The notes beneath the pieces were generated by a model. It ran no database searches, was not told the DNA's origin, and worked only from the letters and a program-made list of their open reading frames with translations. Below are positions 16,766 to 25,895 of a stretch of 48,893 nucleotides of DNA, piece after piece. The position numbers were made by a program, and so were the translations under genes. Position 1 is the first letter of the stretch, and each line of letters begins with the position of its first letter. The DNA comes from CAYVUV01 sp964455095 (GTDB lineage Bacteria > Desulfobacterota > Binatia > HRBIN30 > CADEER01). The DNA is taken from NCBI GenBank assembly GCA_964455095.1, contig CAYVUV010000286.1, positions 1-48,893 of the forward strand, in the 5' to 3' direction.

Positions 16766-16811
16766 GTCGAGCGCCTCGCCGGCGCCGCGGTCGCCACGTC
16801 CGGGCCCTGAT

Positions 16812-16840
16812 TTGACTTGTTGGGGGTTCAAGGATTTAAG
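16812..16840 (+). promoter_or_regulatory. Candidate sigma-70-type promoter of the radical SAM operon
   Basis: TTGACT (16812-16817), a 17-base spacer and TTTAAG (16835-16840) lie in the 96-base divergent gap, about 20 bases before ATG 16862. It supports that start over the in-frame TTG at 16817, which would lie inside the promoter. Confidence 0.4.
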
Positions 16841-16861
16841 ACCGCCAGCTCCGGCGAAACG

Positions 16862-18364
16862 ATGAAGGCACTGTTCATTCAACGGGCTCTTGGCCAGGAG
16901 ATGCTGGGGTTGATGTACCTGTCGCGGGCCCTGCGCGACAGCGGGCACGAGACCCAGTGCCTCTTCCTGCCGACGACGGGCGATTTGTTGGCTGAGATCG
17001 ATCGCTTCGGCCCGGACCTGCTCTGCTACGGCACCACCACAGGTCTGCACCGATACTACATGACGGTGAACCGGTACATCAAAAGCCACCGCAAGATCTT
17101 CTCCGTCTTCGGCGGCATGCACGCCACCTTCGTGCCCGAGATCGTCAACGATCCGGCCATCGACGCGGTGTGCGTCGGCGAAGGCGAGCTCGCCCTGGTC
17201 GAGTTGGTGAACCGCCTGCAGGCCGGCCAATCGGTGGCCGACGTGCAGAACTTTCACGTCAAGGAAGACGGGGTCGTGCACCGCAACCCGGTGCGCGGGC
17301 TGATTCAGGATCTCGACGCCCTCGGGTTTCCCGATCGCGAGCTCATCTACGCCAACAAGCTCTACGGCAACAGCCCGATGAAGGTGTTCATCACCAGCCG
17401 CGGGTGTGTCGGACGCTGTTCCTACTGCTTTCACAGCGGCTACGGGATGCTCTACGACGACGGCCCGGGGAAGTACCTGCGGCGCCGGTCGGTGGGACAC
17501 ATGATCGCCGAGATCGACGCCGTGCGGCGCAACTACCCGCTGGAGTTCGTTCACCTCACCGACGACATGTTCAACTTCAATCGCGCCTGGCAGGAGGAGT
17601 TCCTGCGCGAGTACAAGCGCCACGTCAACCTGCCGTTCTCGGCGATTTTCATGATCGACTGGACCGAGCCCGATCTCCTCGCCCTCTACAAGGAGGCCGG
17701 CTGCGTCAACATCCGCATCGCCTTCGAGACCGCCAGCGACGATCTCAAAAAGGAGATGGAGCGGCCGAAGGACTCTCCGACGTCCAAGCAGCTGGCCGCG
17801 GCGCAGCGCATCAAGGACGCCGGCATCCGGCTGACGACGCTCAACATGGTCGGCATTCCGGGCGGCTCGCTGGAGAACGAGCTCGGCACGTTGCAAATGA
17901 ATCTGATGGCCAAACCGGATCAGGTGCTGGTGAACTTCATCCACCCGTATCCGGGGACCAGTCTGGACGCGGTGCTCAAGTCGCACGGGCTCGAGCGCAA
18001 GAGCTACGACGAGTACGACGCCCGCGCGACGCGCTTCTCGCCCATCGCGTTGGAGAACAAAGAGCAGGTCGAGAACATTCACCACCTGTTTCCGATGCTG
18101 GTGCGCTTTCCCTCGATCATGCGCATTGCGCCGCGGCTGATCGATGCGAAACACGCCTGGGCGCGCAAGTTCTACCTGGTCTTCTATGGCCTGATGATGG
18201 ACTTCCAGGTCGCCGAGCTGGTCCACATCGGCAAGCGCAGATCGGGCAAGCGGTCCTTTCTGCTCTGGGATCTCGGGCGCCGGCTCGCGGCGCGTGTGGG
18301 CGCCGTGGTGCGCGAGAGCGTATTCACCCGCCGCAACCCGCTGCTGACCAAGCCGGCACCGTGA
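16862..18364 (+). CDS. Cobalamin-binding-type radical SAM protein (first of three)
   Basis: 500 residues from ATG 16862. The N-terminal half (~1-160) has the Rossmann-like B12-binding layout (MYLSRALRDSGHE, FGPDLLCYGTTTG, FSVFGGMHATF, CVGEGE), without an obvious DxHxxG. The radical SAM barrel follows, with the 4Fe-4S motif C182-VGR-C186-SY-C189. LNMVGIPGG and the C-terminal extension fit the BchE/HpnP-like class. The family performs methyl transfer, cyclisation or other radical chemistry with S-adenosylmethionine. It heads a plus-strand unit of three radical SAM genes and an SGNH hydrolase inside the glycan locus. The substrate is not inferable; a sugar or polyprenyl/lipid carrier is a guess. 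Confidence 0.85.
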   Translation: MKALFIQRALGQEMLGLMYLSRALRDSGHETQCLFLPTTGDLLAEIDRFGPDLLCYGTTTGLHRYYMTVNRYIKSHRKIFSVFGGMHATFVPEIVNDPAIDAVCVGEGELALVELVNRLQAGQSVADVQNFHVKEDGVVHRNPVRGLIQDLDALGFPDRELIYANKLYGNSPMKVFITSRGCVGRCSYCFHSGYGMLYDDGPGKYLRRRSVGHMIAEIDAVRRNYPLEFVHLTDDMFNFNRAWQEEFLREYKRHVNLPFSAIFMIDWTEPDLLALYKEAGCVNIRIAFETASDDLKKEMERPKDSPTSKQLAAAQRIKDAGIRLTTLNMVGIPGGSLENELGTLQMNLMAKPDQVLVNFIHPYPGTSLDAVLKSHGLERKSYDEYDARATRFSPIALENKEQVENIHHLFPMLVRFPSIMRIAPRLIDAKHAWARKFYLVFYGLMMDFQVAELVHIGKRRSGKRSFLLWDLGRRLAARVGAVVRESVFTRRNPLLTKPAP

Positions 18365-19704
18365 AGATCGCCCTGCTCAACCCGCCGAGCTTCCGCGACG
18401 GCCGTTTGAGCCGCGGCCTGATGGGTGGCTACGGGATGCGCGTCGGCGAGGCGCTCGTCTACCCGCCGATCCCGCTCGCCTACATCGCGGCCACACTCGA
18501 GCAGCGCGGGCACGCGGTCGAGATCCTCGACGCCGAGGCGCGCGGCGACGACGCGCCGGCGGTGCTCCGCACGCTCGAGCAGAGCGCGGCGGAGATGGTT
18601 GGCCTGCCGCTGTCGAAGGACGCCTACGGGGACGAGGTCGAATTGGCGTGCGAGCTGCGCGCACGGCTCGGCCGCACGGTGTGCGTGTTCGGCCCCATGG
18701 CGTCGACGCACAGAGCCGAGGTGCTGAACCTGGGTGCGGCCGATTTCGTGCTGATCGGCGAGCCCGACGTGGCGTTCGCGGATCTCGTCGACTCGTTGTC
18801 GCAGAAGAGAGACTTTCCGATTCCGGGCCTGGCGTATCGCGCCGAGGGAGCGATCGCGGAGACTGCCGGCCGCCACGAGGTGGCGGACCTCGACGCCCTG
18901 CCGTTTCCGGCGCGCCACCTGCTCGACCACCGTCTCTACCGCTTTCCCGGCGTGCCGGGGCTCGTCACCACCATTCACTCGTCGCGCGGGTGTCCGATCG
19001 AATGCCCGTTTTGTCCCTACGTCTTCGCCGAGGGCAGTGCCTTGCGCCAGCGCAGTCCCGCGAACGTGGTGGAAGAGATGCGGCAGGCCCACGACGTCTA
19101 CGGCATCCAGACCTTTGTCTTTCGCGATCCGGTCTTCACGCTGAAGGCGGGACACGCGCGGGAAATCTGCCGCAGACTGACCGAGCTCGCGCTGCCGCTG
19201 CGATGGATGTGCGAGACGACGTTGGGGTCGCTCTCGGAGGATCTCCTCGGTCAGATGGCGCGCGCCGGATGCATCGCGGTCTCCTTCGGCGTCGAGTCGG
19301 CCAACGAGACGTTGCAGCGCAAGTACGGGCGCAACAAGATCGGCTCGCTCGATCACGGCGTGCGGATGGTGGAGGCCTGCCGCCGCATAGGGATCGTCAC
19401 GCGGGCGTTCTTCATGCTCGGCTTTCCCGAAGAGACGCGCGACATGCGGAACGAGACGATCAACTATGCGCTGCGCATGGATCCGCACAGCGTGCAGTTC
19501 GTGCCGGTCACCGCCTACCGCGGCACACCGCTCGACGACGAGCACGGCGAGAGCCTCGAGCACGATGCGGCGCGGGCGGCGGTGGTCCGCGCCGCCATCC
19601 TGAAGGCATACCGCCGCTTCTATGCGCGGCCGTCTCGGGTCGTCGCCGAGCTGGCGCAGCCCCGGCGTTTGCTCGGCAAGCTGGCGCGCTACAGCTCGCT
19701 GTGA
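18361..19704 (+). CDS. Cobalamin-binding-type radical SAM protein (second of three)
   Basis: 447 residues from GTG 18361, overlapping the previous stop by four bases (GTGA), so translation is probably coupled. N-terminal half: VKIALLNPPS, then YPPIPLAYIAATLEQRGH and CVFGPMASTHR, a B12-binding-type fold with no clear cobalamin His. Radical SAM cluster motif C211-PIE-C215-PF-C218 after SRG. Later segments FGVESANETLQRKYGRN and FMLGFPEE are family-typical. Part of the three-gene radical SAM cassette; its specific reaction is unknown. Confidence 0.85.
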   Translation: MKIALLNPPSFRDGRLSRGLMGGYGMRVGEALVYPPIPLAYIAATLEQRGHAVEILDAEARGDDAPAVLRTLEQSAAEMVGLPLSKDAYGDEVELACELRARLGRTVCVFGPMASTHRAEVLNLGAADFVLIGEPDVAFADLVDSLSQKRDFPIPGLAYRAEGAIAETAGRHEVADLDALPFPARHLLDHRLYRFPGVPGLVTTIHSSRGCPIECPFCPYVFAEGSALRQRSPANVVEEMRQAHDVYGIQTFVFRDPVFTLKAGHAREICRRLTELALPLRWMCETTLGSLSEDLLGQMARAGCIAVSFGVESANETLQRKYGRNKIGSLDHGVRMVEACRRIGIVTRAFFMLGFPEETRDMRNETINYALRMDPHSVQFVPVTAYRGTPLDDEHGESLEHDAARAAVVRAAILKAYRRFYARPSRVVAELAQPRRLLGKLARYSSL

Positions 19705-19762
19705 GGGGCGCCGGTGTGCCCCCCGCTTTGACAGCGGCAGGCGGTCGGAGTAACGGACGCCG

Positions 19763-21415
19763 GTGACGACGCGGAGCATTCACCCGGAAGGCCAGCGCAA
19801 CACGCCGTTGCGACAGAAGCGGTGGGCGCTGTTCTACATCTCGCCGCCCGGGCTCGACGACGATTTCATCGCGCAGCCGCTCGGGATCATCTCCATCGGC
19901 GCCATCCTGAAGCAGCAGGGCGTCGAGGTGCAGTGCTGGGACGAGCGCATCCACTCCGAAGCAGAGCTCCGCGCCGCGATCGAGTGGGCGGATGTCGTTG
20001 GGTTTTCGGCCATGACCCCGTTCGTCCTGCGCGCGATCCGTTGGGCCCGCATCGCCGCGGCTACGGGCGACAAGATCATCATGATGGGCGGGCCCCACAC
20101 GATGATGGATCCCGATCTCTTCCTCGACACCGGCGACTTTCACTACGTCTTCAGCGGCGAGGCGGAGGAGTCGCTCGTCGATGTCCTGGAAGCCGATGGC
20201 GACGCCGACCGCTTGCGGACGATCCTCGGCATCTCGTTCAGGAACGCCGACGGCGCGAAAGTGGTCAACGAGAAGCGCCCGCTCATCCGCAACCTCGATG
20301 CGCTGCCCTTTCCCGACCGCAGCCTGCTGCCGCTCGAGCCCTACGTGCGGCGCAATCCGGAGAACCTGTTCTACATTTTCACCAGCCGCGGTTGCCCGTT
20401 CACCTGTGTGTTCTGCGACAAGTCGCTGACCGGACAGTCCTTCCGCACGCGCAGCGCCGCCAACATCGCCGACGAGCTCGAGCAGATGTGCACGGAGTAC
20501 CAGCCCGGCAACGTGCTCTTCATCGACGAGCTCTTCACCTGCCAGAAGAAGCGGGTGGCGGCGATCTGCGCGGAGATCCGCCGGCGCGGCATCAAAACCA
20601 ACTGGGCCTGTGAGACGCGGGTCGACATGGTCGACTACGAGATGGCGATGGACATGTACACGGCGGGCATGCGCCGTATCTATTTCGGTGCCGAGACGGG
20701 CTCGGACCGCATGCTGGTGACGCTGCACAAGCAGTTCACCCGGCAGCAGATCATCGACGCGCTGCAGGCGATGCGCCGCGCCAACCTGTGGACGAAGATC
20801 TTCCTCATCTTCGGCACGCCGGGCGAAACCGCGCAGGATCACGACGACACGCGCACGATGCTGCAGCTGGGGCATCCCGACGCGGTGCGGACGTCGCTGT
20901 TCAACCCGCTGCCGTCGACCGAATCGTTCAAGCTCTGGTACGACCAGATCGACAAGGCCAAGGTGCTGACCACCTTCGTCGATGCCGACGACACGCCGCT
21001 GCAACACGAGAACTTCACCGCCACCGAGCTGAATCAGATTCGCGACCGTGTCCGCCACGAGCACGAGGCATGGTACGCGCAGCCCGGGCCGCGCCTGTAC
21101 CGCCTCTACTGGCGCTGGCGCTTCTATCTCGAGCATCCACAGTACGGGTGGGCGAAGGTCGTCGAGAAGCTCAAAGCGGCGACGTCGTTCGGCAAGCCCG
21201 CGCGCCGCAAGAAAGCGCCGGCCGGCCACGCCCGGCACCTGGTCGGGCGCTGGGCCGAGGTACAGGACGACTTCCGCGGCACGCCCACCATCGTCCAGCT
21301 CGAGCGTTGGGATCGCATCCGCGCCGCCTCCGCGACCCTGCCCAGCAACCACCCATCGCGGCGCAAGCAGGCCGAGGCGCCGGCGGCCGAGAGCGTCCCC
21401 GCGCGCCCGGCGTAA
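19763..21415 (+). CDS. Cobalamin-binding-type radical SAM protein (third of three)
   Basis: 550 residues from GTG 19763, with GGAG 12 bases upstream, a loose spacing. N-terminal B12-type half: LFYISPPGLDDDF, QPLGIISIGAILKQQG, VGFSAMTPF, IIMMGGPHTMM. Cluster motif C211-PFT-C215-VF-C218, at the same residue number as in the preceding protein, which suggests duplication and divergence. FGAETGSDRML and IFGTPGET follow. A C-terminal tail of ~130 residues (after residue 420) is rich in basic and aromatic residues and is not part of the core family; it may bind membrane or partner. 58 bases after the second radical SAM gene. Confidence 0.85.
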   Translation: MTTRSIHPEGQRNTPLRQKRWALFYISPPGLDDDFIAQPLGIISIGAILKQQGVEVQCWDERIHSEAELRAAIEWADVVGFSAMTPFVLRAIRWARIAAATGDKIIMMGGPHTMMDPDLFLDTGDFHYVFSGEAEESLVDVLEADGDADRLRTILGISFRNADGAKVVNEKRPLIRNLDALPFPDRSLLPLEPYVRRNPENLFYIFTSRGCPFTCVFCDKSLTGQSFRTRSAANIADELEQMCTEYQPGNVLFIDELFTCQKKRVAAICAEIRRRGIKTNWACETRVDMVDYEMAMDMYTAGMRRIYFGAETGSDRMLVTLHKQFTRQQIIDALQAMRRANLWTKIFLIFGTPGETAQDHDDTRTMLQLGHPDAVRTSLFNPLPSTESFKLWYDQIDKAKVLTTFVDADDTPLQHENFTATELNQIRDRVRHEHEAWYAQPGPRLYRLYWRWRFYLEHPQYGWAKVVEKLKAATSFGKPARRKKAPAGHARHLVGRWAEVQDDFRGTPTIVQLERWDRIRAASATLPSNHPSRRKQAEAPAAESVPARPA

Positions 21416-21448
21416 ACGACTTCGCGACCAGCTGCCTGGAGGCCGACC

Positions 21449-22381
21449 ATGAGCAGGGCGAAGGTCCTCGTGGCAGCGGTCGCCGTGGTGCTGTTCTACG
21501 GTCTGCTCTCGGCGCTGTTGACCGTCGGCTTCGAACGCTGGGGGTCGACGGGACTGCTCGTCGCGGATGGCGACTCGCTCTGGCGCTTGCGACCCGGCTT
21601 CACCGGCGCGCCCGGCTTTGTCGTGGGCGAGTCGGGCCTGACGCCGGTCCGCATCGACGCGCGGGGTTTTCGCAACGGCGCCGCATCGGCTCCCGGTGCG
21701 CGGCGCGAGACCATTCTGACCATTGGCGATTCCTTCACCTTCGGCTGGGACGTCGCCGACGACGAGACGTACCCGGCGCAGTTGCAGGTGATCTTGGACG
21801 CGCGCGTACCGGGAAGGTTCGCGGTGATCAACGGCGGCATGCCGGGGTGTACGTCGTTTCAAGCCGCGCGGCTGCTGCGGCGATGGATGCCTCTTTTTCA
21901 TCCCGCGGTGGTCGTCGCCCTCCTCGGGCGCAACGACGGCCGCCCGACGTATTTGTCGGACCGCGCCTCGCAGGCGATTCTGGGCTGGAAACCGGATCTC
22001 CTCGACAAGGTCTTTCCCTTCATGTTTCTGCACTATCGCAATCTGCAGGCGCTGGCGTCGGCCACCGGGCGCGGCGCCGCGCCGCGGGTGTCGGACCAGG
22101 AGTTCGCCGACAACATGCAGCGTATCGCCGAGACGGTGCGCTCGGGTGGCGCCCGGCTGATCGTGATGGAGCACTGGAAGCGCAACCCCGCCTTCGGTCT
22201 GGCGCGCTTCGCCGCCGCGCACGATCTACCCTACATCGACGCCCCGCAGTTGCTGGCGCATGCAGCGACCGGAGGCGAAGAGCTGTTCATTCGCGCCCAC
22301 TACCATCCCAACCGGAAGGGATACGCGGTGCTCGCCGCGGCGCTGGCCGAGCAGATTCTCGCCTCCGATGCCCGTCGATAA
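21449..22381 (+). CDS. SGNH/GDSL-type hydrolase, signal-anchored
   Basis: 310 residues. ATG 21449 follows GGAGG closely. Residues ~5-27 are a hydrophobic signal anchor, so the catalytic part should face the periplasm. Block I is G93-D94-S95-F, block II Gly lies in NGGMPGCTS, block III is GRND (usual GxND), and H284/H286 in HYHPNRKG supply the catalytic His, although the normal DxxH Asp is not at its usual place. Members remove or transfer acyl groups on glycans and lipids. As last gene of the radical SAM unit it may trim or acylate the surface glycan (inference). Confidence 0.8.
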   Translation: MSRAKVLVAAVAVVLFYGLLSALLTVGFERWGSTGLLVADGDSLWRLRPGFTGAPGFVVGESGLTPVRIDARGFRNGAASAPGARRETILTIGDSFTFGWDVADDETYPAQLQVILDARVPGRFAVINGGMPGCTSFQAARLLRRWMPLFHPAVVVALLGRNDGRPTYLSDRASQAILGWKPDLLDKVFPFMFLHYRNLQALASATGRGAAPRVSDQEFADNMQRIAETVRSGGARLIVMEHWKRNPAFGLARFAAAHDLPYIDAPQLLAHAATGGEELFIRAHYHPNRKGYAVLAAALAEQILASDARR

Positions 22382-22421
22382 CAGGCCAAACGCCTCCCTC
22401 GACGGGCTTGGGATATGAAGT

Positions 22422-23576
22422 TCAACTCCCTGCGCTCACCTCCTCGAGCTTGCGCGCCAGGCGTTCGAACGTGTGGTGGGCCTCGATCTCTCGCGCGCGC
22501 TCCCGGCCGCGCATGCCCATGCGCTGCAACCTGTCCGGCGAGCGTGACAGCGACTCGATGCAAGCGCTGAGCGAGCTCCCGTCGTCGGACGGAAACAGCA
22601 CGCCGTTGTCGCCGTGCGCGATGAGCTCGCGATTGCCCGGGACGTCGCTCGCGATCGCCGGCAGGCCGCTCGCCATCGCTTCGAGCAGCACGTGCGACAG
22701 GCCCTCGTACAAGCTGTTGAGCACCAGCAAGTCCGCCGCCTGCATGTAGTGACGCGCGGCCTCGTGGTCGACTCGGCCGGTGAACGTCACCCGTTCGCCC
22801 ACGCCCAGTCTGGCGCTCAGCTCGCGCAGCTCGGTCTCCATCGGACCTTCGCCGACGATCGCGAGCCGAAAGCGCTCGGGCAACTCGGTCAGCGCGGCGA
22901 TGACCGTGTCCACTCGCTTCCAGTTCACCAGACGCGCCACCACCAGGAGCAAAAAGGTGTCGGCGGCGATGCCGAGACGCGCGCGCGCCGCGGCCGCTCC
23001 GATCGGCGGCGAGACGTCCGGCGGTGGAAGGTTGTACGAGACGAAGACGCGCGCGCGCGGCACGCCCAGGCGGACGGCGGTTTCGCCGAGATGCTGGCTC
23101 ACCGCCACGACGAGATCGGCGCGCCGCAGCGTGCGCCGCTCGATTCCCTTGATCGCTCGGACGATCGGGTCGCCGTCTGAGAGCAGGAAGCGGTCGGGGT
23201 CGTCGCTCGTCAGACCGAATCGGTACGACAGCTCCCATGCCGTGTTGACCATCATCCGCATGACGAGCGGCCTCCGGCTGATCTTTGCCGCCAGCACCGA
23301 GAGCAACGCGGGGTGCTCGCAGACGAAGACGAGGTCGGACCGCCTGGCCAGACGAAGACACTCGACGAAGAACACGCACAGGCGCACGGGCAAGAAACGG
23401 CGCGCCACCAGGGAGACCCGAAACGGGTAGGTCGCCAGGGCGGAGGCTTGGTCGGTGTAGCTGAGAACGGTGACCGTATGGCCGCGCTCGTGCAGATACG
23501 CGGCCAAGCGCGGCACGAAGGTCGCGGGGCCGCCCAACTCGGGCGGCAGCACGGGCGTGGTGATCAGAATGCGCAA
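22422..23576 (-). CDS. Family 4 glycosyltransferase (GT4)
   Basis: About 384 residues from TTG 23576, which gives the classic start (L/M)RILITTPVLPPELGGPATFV; TTG 23609 is an alternative and neither has a strong ribosome site. GT-B fold with VVARLVNWKRVD, GEGPMETELRELSA, and the E-x7-E motif EGLSHVLLE followed by ASDVPGNRELI. It is the last gene of the seven-gene minus-strand unit 22422-29665, following the SPASM-type radical SAM gene by about 50 bases. Donor sugar unknown. Confidence 0.85.
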   Translation of the reverse strand: MRILITTPVLPPELGGPATFVPRLAAYLHERGHTVTVLSYTDQASALATYPFRVSLVARRFLPVRLCVFFVECLRLARRSDLVFVCEHPALLSVLAAKISRRPLVMRMMVNTAWELSYRFGLTSDDPDRFLLSDGDPIVRAIKGIERRTLRRADLVVAVSQHLGETAVRLGVPRARVFVSYNLPPPDVSPPIGAAAARARLGIAADTFLLLVVARLVNWKRVDTVIAALTELPERFRLAIVGEGPMETELRELSARLGVGERVTFTGRVDHEAARHYMQAADLLVLNSLYEGLSHVLLEAMASGLPAIASDVPGNRELIAHGDNGVLFPSDDGSSLSACIESLSRSPDRLQRMGMRGRERAREIEAHHTFERLARKLEEVSAGS

Positions 23577-23630
23577 GATGGGCGAGAGGCGCGGCGCACG
23601 GCGGCGCAATGGGCGAGAGGCGGCACGCGG

Positions 23631-24704
23631 TCAGTCCTTCCAGTTGAGGCCGCGCCGGTGAATCCGGCTCTCCAACGGGTTGTAGACGCTGACGTAGTAG
23701 GTGCAGCGGCGGCAGACGTCCGGATAGTCGCCGCGCTCGTGCCGCTCGATCAGCGCGCCGACCGTCTCGCTGTTCCAGACTTGTTCGAGAGACTGACGGC
23801 CGAGATCGCCGACGCGCAGCTCGGCCTCGACGTCGCGACAGGCGCAGGCGTTGACCCCGCCGTCGGCCAACACCACCGGCTTCATGTACAGCAGCTGGCA
23901 GGCGCCCCGCTTGTACGGCATTGGCCGCGGCTCCAACCCCGCCCGGCGCAAATTCTGCGCGGAGATCTTGCCCGCCCACGAGTCGTAGGTGTCGAGGTGG
24001 ACGATGACGGCCAGACCCGACTTCTCCCACTCGTCCAGCTCCCTCCAGCACGGACCTGCGAGATCGCCCGGCGGGCAGCGCAGGTGAATTTCCAACCGCG
24101 GGCCGCCGCCGTTCTGCCGGCGCAGCGCGAGGAACGCGCGCAGATTCTCCCACACCGCTTCGAAGCGATTCACGCCCATGATCCGCTCGTACGTCTGCGC
24201 GTCGAAGCCGCCGAGCGAGACGCAGACCGTCAGGCGCTGGCCGAAGTCGAGGAGCTTCCGGCTCGCCTCTGGCGTCATCAGGATCGCGTTGGTGAAGAAG
24301 TAGAACCCGTCGATGGCCGCGGTCCGACCCAGATACTCCAGCCGCGCGAACAGATGCGGGTCGACGAACGGGTCGCCGACGATCGGTGTGAGCGATACCC
24401 AGGCACCGCCCATGGCGACGTATTCCCCCACCACGCGCTCGAAATCCTGCATGCTCATGACCGTCTTGGGGCGCTCCATCTGGTCGTAGGCGCAAAAAAC
24501 GCAGCGCGCGTTGCAAACGTTGGTGCCCTCGATATGGAGCGCGCGCGGCAGTGAGCGATGCCGCGCCAGCGCGGCGCGCACGTGGCGCTTCCGCAAACGA
24601 AACGTGACCTCGGTCGCCAGCGCGGTCAGCCAGGGCCGGCGCGCGATTCGCCTGATCCGCGTCCGCAGCCACTGCAGGCGGACGCGATGCGGCACGACCT
24701 GCAT
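23631..24704 (-). CDS. Radical SAM protein with SPASM-type C-terminus
   Basis: 357 residues. A basic N-terminal region (~1-55) precedes HIEGTNVCNARC; the cluster motif is C64-NAR-C68-VF-C71. The C-terminal part has CACRD, then an LEQVWNSETV segment and CRRC, the pattern of a SPASM auxiliary iron-sulfur domain. SPASM proteins modify peptides, sugars (aminoglycoside-type dehydrogenation or epimerisation) or act as anaerobic maturases. No precursor peptide gene is next to it. It sits between two GT4 genes and its ATG shares one base with the preceding stop (TGATG), so a glycan-modifying role is likelier than a peptide role. Confidence 0.85.
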   Translation of the reverse strand: MQVVPHRVRLQWLRTRIRRIARRPWLTALATEVTFRLRKRHVRAALARHRSLPRALHIEGTNVCNARCVFCAYDQMERPKTVMSMQDFERVVGEYVAMGGAWVSLTPIVGDPFVDPHLFARLEYLGRTAAIDGFYFFTNAILMTPEASRKLLDFGQRLTVCVSLGGFDAQTYERIMGVNRFEAVWENLRAFLALRRQNGGGPRLEIHLRCPPGDLAGPCWRELDEWEKSGLAVIVHLDTYDSWAGKISAQNLRRAGLEPRPMPYKRGACQLLYMKPVVLADGGVNACACRDVEAELRVGDLGRQSLEQVWNSETVGALIERHERGDYPDVCRRCTYYVSVYNPLESRIHRRGLNWKD

Positions 24705-25894
24705 CAGGCGTCCACCGGGGCAGTCGGGGCTCGCGCCGCGCGCGGTGCGTCAGCGAGCTCCTGATAGAGACTTTCCAGTCCGGCGATCATCCGCTCCAGA
24801 CCGAAGCGCTCGCGCACGCGCTCGCGGCCCTGCCGTCCCAGGCGCGCCCGCTCAGCCGGATCACGCAGCAGGGCGAGGATCGCCTGGCTCAGGCCGCGCG
24901 CGTCACCGGGCTCGACCAGCAGTCCGGTCTCCCCGTCTTCGATCACTTCCGGGCACCCCCCGACCCGGCTGGCGACGACGGGAACGCCGAGCGCCATCGC
25001 CTCCAGGACCGCATACGGCATGCCCTCCCACAGCGACGGCAGGACGAAAACGTCGAGCGCTGCGACCAGGTCCGCACACGGCTCGATGTGGCCGGCGAAG
25101 ACGACCCGGGACGCGACGCCGGCGCGGCGCGCGTGTTCCTTCAGCTCGCCCTCGAGCTCGCCGTGGCCGATGATCAGGCAATACAGATCGGGGAATTGTT
25201 CCAGCACCCGCCGCAAGGCCTCCAGCAGGTGCGCGGTGCCCTTGGCGCGGTTCAGCAGGCCGACGGTGCCGATCAAGCGCGTTCCCCGGCCGATGCCGAG
25301 ATCGCGCAGCGTGCGCTCGGCCCGGACCCGGTCCGCGGGTGGGGCTTCCGCGACGCCGTTGTGCAGCAGCGCGATCCGTTCGCGCGGAGCGATACGGTTG
25401 CGGACGGCGGCGTCGCGCTCTTCGGAGGACACGGCGACGAGGCGGTCGGTGCACAGCCCGAGCGCGCGCTCACAGGCGACGAAGAACGCCTTGCGCAGCG
25501 AGCCGGCGTCCGGCTGCTGCAGAAAGGCGAAGCAGTGCGGTGTGTGCACGATCCTGGCGTTGCTGCACAGGCGCCCGGCCAGGCGTCCGAGCACGCCGGC
25601 CTTGGAGCTGTGGGTGTGGATGATGTCGACGTCCCGCGTCCACAGGATGCGGCAGAGACGGAGAAACGCGCCGAGGTCGGCCAACGGCCGGATCTCGCGC
25701 TGCATGGGGACGTCGAGCACCTCCAGCCCGGCGCGCCGGAATGATTCCACGTCGTCGAGAAAACGCGCGTCGCGCAGCGTCGAGCAGGCGAACGCCAGCT
25801 CGAATCGATCGCGAGCGACATGCTCGGCGATCAGCCGCAGGTGCCGCCGCGTGCCACCGGTGGTGGCCTCCATCACGTGCAGGATGCGGATCAT
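24704..25894 (-). CDS. Family 4 glycosyltransferase (GT4)
   Basis: 396 residues from ATG 25894. Starts MIRILHVMEATTGGTRRHL, the donor-loop GG of GT4 enzymes. IIHTHSSKAGVLGRLAG and VLHN/LLHNGV segments are typical, as is E-x7-E in WEGMPYAVLEAMALG followed by SRVGGCPEVIEDGETGLLVEPGD. The acceptor-side sequence resembles enzymes adding sugars to lipid-linked oligosaccharides. It begins one base after the methyltransferase stop and couples to the SPASM gene. Confidence 0.88.
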   Translation of the reverse strand: MIRILHVMEATTGGTRRHLRLIAEHVARDRFELAFACSTLRDARFLDDVESFRRAGLEVLDVPMQREIRPLADLGAFLRLCRILWTRDVDIIHTHSSKAGVLGRLAGRLCSNARIVHTPHCFAFLQQPDAGSLRKAFFVACERALGLCTDRLVAVSSEERDAAVRNRIAPRERIALLHNGVAEAPPADRVRAERTLRDLGIGRGTRLIGTVGLLNRAKGTAHLLEALRRVLEQFPDLYCLIIGHGELEGELKEHARRAGVASRVVFAGHIEPCADLVAALDVFVLPSLWEGMPYAVLEAMALGVPVVASRVGGCPEVIEDGETGLLVEPGDARGLSQAILALLRDPAERARLGRQGRERVRERFGLERMIAGLESLYQELADAPRAARAPTAPVDA

Positions 25895-25895
25895 G

